The notes below the pieces were generated by a model, which saw only the letters and a list, made by a program, of their open reading frames with translations, had not been told where the DNA came from and did not search any database. Made by a program: the position numbers and the translations under genes. Below, piece after piece: positions 60,957 to 64,000 of a stretch of DNA of 64,000 bases. The stretch comes from Planctomycetia bacterium (GTDB lineage: Bacteria; Planctomycetota; Phycisphaerae; UBA1845; Fen-1342), in NCBI GenBank assembly GCA_015709575.1, contig CP054190.1:2912616-2976615 (forward strand), given 5' to 3'. Every line of letters begins with the position of its first letter. The first letter of the stretch is position 1.

Positions 60957-62012
60957 CTACGCGCCGACGTATTTCGCCACAACCGATCGCGCGACGCCCG
61001 CATCGGCCGTGCCCTTCACGATTGCGCGGCCGTCGGCAAAGAGCGTCACCTGGAACGAATCGGCGGCAAATCGCAGCAGAAACTCGTTCTGCACGGCCCG
61101 TGCATCGCGCCCCAGCCGCGCCGCGACGCGCTTCAGCTCGATCGGTGCGGCGTCCGCCGGCGGCGTGACCTGCACGGCGTTGCGCCCGCAGAGCAGCACG
61201 GCCCGCGAGGCGCGGTCGCCGGCGAGATAGGGAAACTCGCGATGGACGCAGCAGCGGCAATCGCCGGTTTCGCGGGCGGGCTGCATATCCAGCGCCCGGA
61301 ACCGCCCCAGCCAGGCGTCGAAGCTGATCATCCGCCCGTGCAGCGCGTCCGTGCGGCCGGAGAGAATCTTGATCGCCTCCAGTGCTTGCAGGCTGGCGGT
61401 GATGTTCACTGCGGCGGCGAGCACGCCGGCCGTGTCGCAGGTCGGCGTCTCGCCCGCGGGCGGCGGGGCGTCCCAGATGCAGCGCAGGCAGGGCGTGCGG
61501 CCGGGCAGCACCGCCATCACCAGCCCCTCGGCGGCGATGCACGCGCCGTAGACCCACGGCAGGCCGTCGCGGACGGCCAGGTCGTTCAGCAGGAAGCGCG
61601 TCTCGAAATTGTCCGTGCCGTCGAGCAGCAGGTCCACGCCTTCGGCGAGCGCGGCAACGTTGTGCGGCCCGGCATCGGCCACGACCGCCTCGACCTCGAC
61701 GGCGGAATTCGCGCGGCGGAGCTTGCGCGCGGCGGCCTCGGCCTTGGGGAGATTCGCGGCGATGTCGTGCTCGTCGAAGAGCACCTGCCGCTGCAGGTTG
61801 TCCAGCTCGATGAAGTCGCGATCGACCACCCGCAGAAACCCGACGCCGGCGCGGACCAGCGTGCTCGCCAGCACGGTGCCCAGCGCTCCGCAGCCGACCA
61901 GCAGCACGCGGGCATGCCGCAGGTGGCGCTGCCCCTGCTCCCCCAGCGGGGCAAACAGCATCTGGCGGCTGTAGCGCGCCAGCGCGGCATCCAGTGCGGG
62001 GTCAGCGCTCAT
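60957..62012 (-). CDS. MoeB/ThiF-type adenylyltransferase (E1-like enzyme)
   Basis: This 351-residue enzyme adenylates the C-terminal glycine of a ubiquitin-like sulphur carrier (MoaD or ThiS). It starts at ATG 62012 (MSADPALDAALARYSRQMLF). The Rossmann loop is LLVGCGALGTVLASTLVRAGVG, then RVVDRDFIELDNLQRQ, LLDGTDNFETRFLLND, and the zinc cysteines (CLRCIW and CRCC). A C-terminal extension of about 90 residues is not the rhodanese domain of MoeZ. Lying next to modABC suggests MoeB activity in molybdenum cofactor synthesis, but a thiamine role cannot be excluded. Confidence 0.88.
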   Translation of the reverse strand: MSADPALDAALARYSRQMLFAPLGEQGQRHLRHARVLLVGCGALGTVLASTLVRAGVGFLRVVDRDFIELDNLQRQVLFDEHDIAANLPKAEAAARKLRRANSAVEVEAVVADAGPHNVAALAEGVDLLLDGTDNFETRFLLNDLAVRDGLPWVYGACIAAEGLVMAVLPGRTPCLRCIWDAPPPAGETPTCDTAGVLAAAVNITASLQALEAIKILSGRTDALHGRMISFDAWLGRFRALDMQPARETGDCRCCVHREFPYLAGDRASRAVLLCGRNAVQVTPPADAAPIELKRVAARLGRDARAVQNEFLLRFAADSFQVTLFADGRAIVKGTADAGVARSVVAKYVGA

Positions 62013-62658
62013 TTCGATCCTCTCGTGCCGATCCCGGCGGACCTTGACTCGTATCGCCACCCGGGCCGCTGTCCATCCCGTGACTCATCCGGCCATGCGC
62101 GGGGGGACTCGCAGCGCTGCCTGTACCGCGACTCGCGCCGCTGTCTGTACCACGGCTCGCCCTGTTTCGCGCAAGGCGCCACTCGCGCCCGACGGACATC
62201 GCCGCCCAGCCGTTGAGCAGCGCCACCAGCAGGAGAATCCAGCCGTCGCCATCGCCGTAGGCCAGCCAGACCGCCCCGCACGATCCCGCGCCGATCGCGC
62301 CGATACCGGCCAGCACGGCGTCGAGCAGCACGGCCGAGCGCAGGCCGACGGCCGCCAGCAGCGATACGCCGATCATCGCACAGCCGACGACGCGGGCGAA
62401 CATCACGAAGCCGTACACGGCGGCGGCGTAGAGTTCGGGCGCGCCCGGAACGGTGCGGCCGGTCCAGTAGCCAAAGCCGAGATAGAGAAACACGCCGCCG
62501 GAAATCAGCGCGCCAAGCACGCCTTCGAAGCGATCGAACGCAGAAAGCCCGCGGCGCTGGTGCGAGTGCTGGGGATCAGCCTGCGGATCGCACAGTCCGG
62601 AGGGCCGGTCGCGCGGATCGGATGGTGGATCGCGGGGATCGGGTTGTCGGTGGTCCAT
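62002..62658 (-). CDS. Uncharacterised small membrane protein
   Basis: This 218-residue protein has about four hydrophobic helices between residues 44 and 155 (GALISGGVFLYLGFGYWTG, GFVMFARVVGCAMIGVSLL, LDAVLAGIGAIGAGSCGAVWLAYG, ILLLVALLNGWAAM). Both ends are hydrophilic, with Asp/Pro/Arg-rich repeats at the start (DPRDPPSDPRDRPSG) and Ser/Gly/Arg-rich low-complexity sequence at the end. No family was recognised. It overlaps the MoeB-like start by 11 bases, so the two are probably one transcript. Confidence 0.55.
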   Translation of the reverse strand: MDHRQPDPRDPPSDPRDRPSGLCDPQADPQHSHQRRGLSAFDRFEGVLGALISGGVFLYLGFGYWTGRTVPGAPELYAAAVYGFVMFARVVGCAMIGVSLLAAVGLRSAVLLDAVLAGIGAIGAGSCGAVWLAYGDGDGWILLLVALLNGWAAMSVGREWRLARNRASRGTDSGASRGTGSAASPPAHGRMSHGMDSGPGGDTSQGPPGSAREDRNER

Positions 62659-62760
62659 GCGGTGGCCCCTGGGGGCGGGGGCGCTGGAGACTGCTGGCGT
62701 CAGCGCGGCGCGCTGCTTGCTGCCTGGACTATAGCGGATCGCGGCCCATGCATGCAGGGC

Positions 62761-62819
62761 GTGTTAGGTGACATGGTGTCGGGTGGATGGCGTTGGGTGG
62801 CACGGTGTTGGGTGGCATG
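62761..62819. repeat. 14-15 bp minisatellite, four units, beside the IS4-family gene
   Basis: The four units GTGTTAGGTGACATG, GTGTCGGGTGGATG, GCGTTGGGTGGCACG and GTGTTGGGTGGCATG follow one another. The array ends 12 bases before the transposase stop (62832). It may lie at or just outside the element end. Too short for firm inference. Confidence 0.6.
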
Positions 62820-62831
62820 CAACGCCGTTCA

Positions 62832-63995
62832 CTAAGCCGCTCCTTTTTCTTTTCTGAATGCCTGTGCTTTGCGGATTTCGGCCGTGGTTGCGGTGCGGAT
62901 TCTGGGGGTTCCGGGGGGTGGTTCGGTTTTCTTGTGCGGCCAATCGCGGGCGGTCTTTGGTCGTCTGCGGAGGTAGAAGTCGGGCACGGCGGTGCGGAGT
63001 TGGCGCTGGAGCCAGTGTTTTCCCGTTGGGCGGCGGCCGCGCCGCATGGCGGTGCGGATCACACGCAATGCCGCGGCGGGTGAGATCAATCGCGGCGGCT
63101 GGGCGGCGTTGTGCGTCAGCAGGCTGATGAGCCACAGACCGGCCATCGACCAGTCGAGTTCGCACGCGGCCAGCTCCGGCGTTTGGGCGCGAAGCTTTTG
63201 CTTGCCCAGCGTCTGCTTCAGCGTGCGATGCATCACTTCCAGCGACCAGCGCTGCCGGTAGAGGGCGGCAACATCCGCAGCGCTGAGCCGCCGCTCGTCC
63301 AGCACGTTGGTCAGCAGCGCCACATGCTGTCGCCCCGCCTGCAACAGCACGAGTCGCAGCGTCAGCGGCGGCGTGCGGCGCTGCGTGTCGGGCCACAGAT
63401 ACACCACGCCCGCGCGCTCGCGCAGGTGGTAGCCGAGCTTGCGCAGCAGCGTCACATTCCGGCCGACGCGCACGATGAACGCATGGCCGCAGTTCTGCAG
63501 GCGCGTGAGCACGCGGTAGCCCACCAGCCCCGCATCGGTCAGCAGCAGCGTGCGCTCCGGCAACTCCGGCAGCATCGACAGCAGCAGGTCGCGTTCGCTG
63601 CCGTCGCCGCGCGTGCGCCGCCAGGCCCAGGGCAGGTTGCTGGCCACGTGATAGAGCGTGACCAGCAGCTGCTGCGGCGCGGTGCGCTGCTTGCCGGCGC
63701 AGCCGAACGCCTGCTCGTTCGCCCGCGTGCGCGGACAATTCACCCGCGAACCGTCCACGCCGAGCACCACCCAGTTCCGCCAGCGCCAACAGCCCGCGGC
63801 CGAGCGTTGCGTATGAGACCGCAGCGTCGCGACGAGTGGCCGCAGCAGCCGCGCCGAACGCGTCCGCCAGGCCTTGAGGAAGCCTTCGAGATGAGCGCCC
63901 GGCCGCCGCCGCGTCGGATACATCGCGACGATCTGCTCACGCATCGCCGCGAAGGCTTCGCGGAAAGAGGAGACCGGATGCCAGACCATCAGCAA
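62832..63995 (-). CDS. IS4-family transposase, possibly cut by the window edge
   Basis: This is a DDE transposase of the IS4 family, at least 387 residues long. The catalytic positions are GVDGSRVNC (first Asp), LLTDAGLVGYR (second Asp) and the YREK signature Y-x2-R-x3-E-x6-K in YRQRWSLEVMHRTLK (Glu). The C-terminal tail is basic (YLRRRPKTARDWPHKKTE). The start is uncertain: TTG 63995 and ATG 63989 are near the window end, and the true start may be beyond it. I could not see the terminal inverted repeats. No disruption is visible. Confidence 0.9.
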   Translation of the reverse strand: MLMVWHPVSSFREAFAAMREQIVAMYPTRRRPGAHLEGFLKAWRTRSARLLRPLVATLRSHTQRSAAGCWRWRNWVVLGVDGSRVNCPRTRANEQAFGCAGKQRTAPQQLLVTLYHVASNLPWAWRRTRGDGSERDLLLSMLPELPERTLLLTDAGLVGYRVLTRLQNCGHAFIVRVGRNVTLLRKLGYHLRERAGVVYLWPDTQRRTPPLTLRLVLLQAGRQHVALLTNVLDERRLSAADVAALYRQRWSLEVMHRTLKQTLGKQKLRAQTPELAACELDWSMAGLWLISLLTHNAAQPPRLISPAAALRVIRTAMRRGRRPTGKHWLQRQLRTAVPDFYLRRRPKTARDWPHKKTEPPPGTPRIRTATTAEIRKAQAFRKEKGAA

Positions 63996-64000
63996 CAGGC

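Overview
The window is GC-rich chromosomal DNA, most likely from a member of the Planctomycetota (Phycisphaerae-like). The clues are a PEP-CTERM surface protein, a secreted esterase with two dockerin-like repeats of the FDIDPFV type common in that phylum, several very short lipoproteins with a GGC or NGC lipobox, a glycine-rich RRM protein, and a divergent CTP synthase. The assignment rests on these protein styles only; the window contains no rRNA gene.

Region 1 (1-16.9 kb) is a copper/silver resistance block. The left edge holds the end of an IS5-family element and a PEP-CTERM gene. A leftward operon encodes an ECF sigma factor, a cysteine-rich anti-sigma factor, a Met-rich multicopper oxidase, a heavy-metal-binding lipoprotein and an outer-membrane barrel. 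A divergent rightward operon encodes a secreted triple-YHS protein, a CopA-type ATPase with YHS and HMBD domains, and a CusC/CusB/CusA-like tripartite efflux pump with a small lipoprotein between CusC and CusB. Two of these genes (the oxidase and the ATPase) each carry one apparent single-base deletion. The block ends at the 5' half of a tRNA-Arg(CCT) gene, a possible island boundary.

Region 2 (17-27.3 kb) holds a membrane glycosyltransferase, a 24-bp minisatellite, a type III-like restriction-modification pair, and an MNT/HEPN toxin-antitoxin pair. That pair is bracketed by a 163-bp duplication of the 3' end of the neighbouring nrnA gene. Region 3 (27.4-36.8 kb) is a cell-surface polysaccharide locus: an ABC exporter (Wzm/Wzt), GT2 and GT4 glycosyltransferases, a small methyltransferase-like protein and two polytopic glycosyltransferases. 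Region 4 (36.8-43 kb) is mostly housekeeping: YceI protein, site-2 protease, NUDIX hydrolase, phosphoesterase, Trm112-like protein and NadC.

Region 5 (43-46.5 kb) is a small accessory patch. A complete IS5-family element lies between two unrecognised genes, and its sequence matches the partial copy at the left edge in opposite orientation. Region 6 (46.5-64 kb) holds a hydrolase, an RRM protein, methyltransferases, membrane proteins, CTP synthase, the dockerin-esterase, KdsB, a UvrA that stops after its first ATPase half, a complete molybdate ABC transporter (modABC) facing a MoeB/ThiF-type gene, and an IS4-family transposase at the right edge.

No phage, CRISPR array or rRNA was seen. The least explained elements are the two unknown genes flanking the IS, the half-size UvrA, the repeat-flanked MNT/HEPN module, and the metal-linked sigma/anti-sigma pair.
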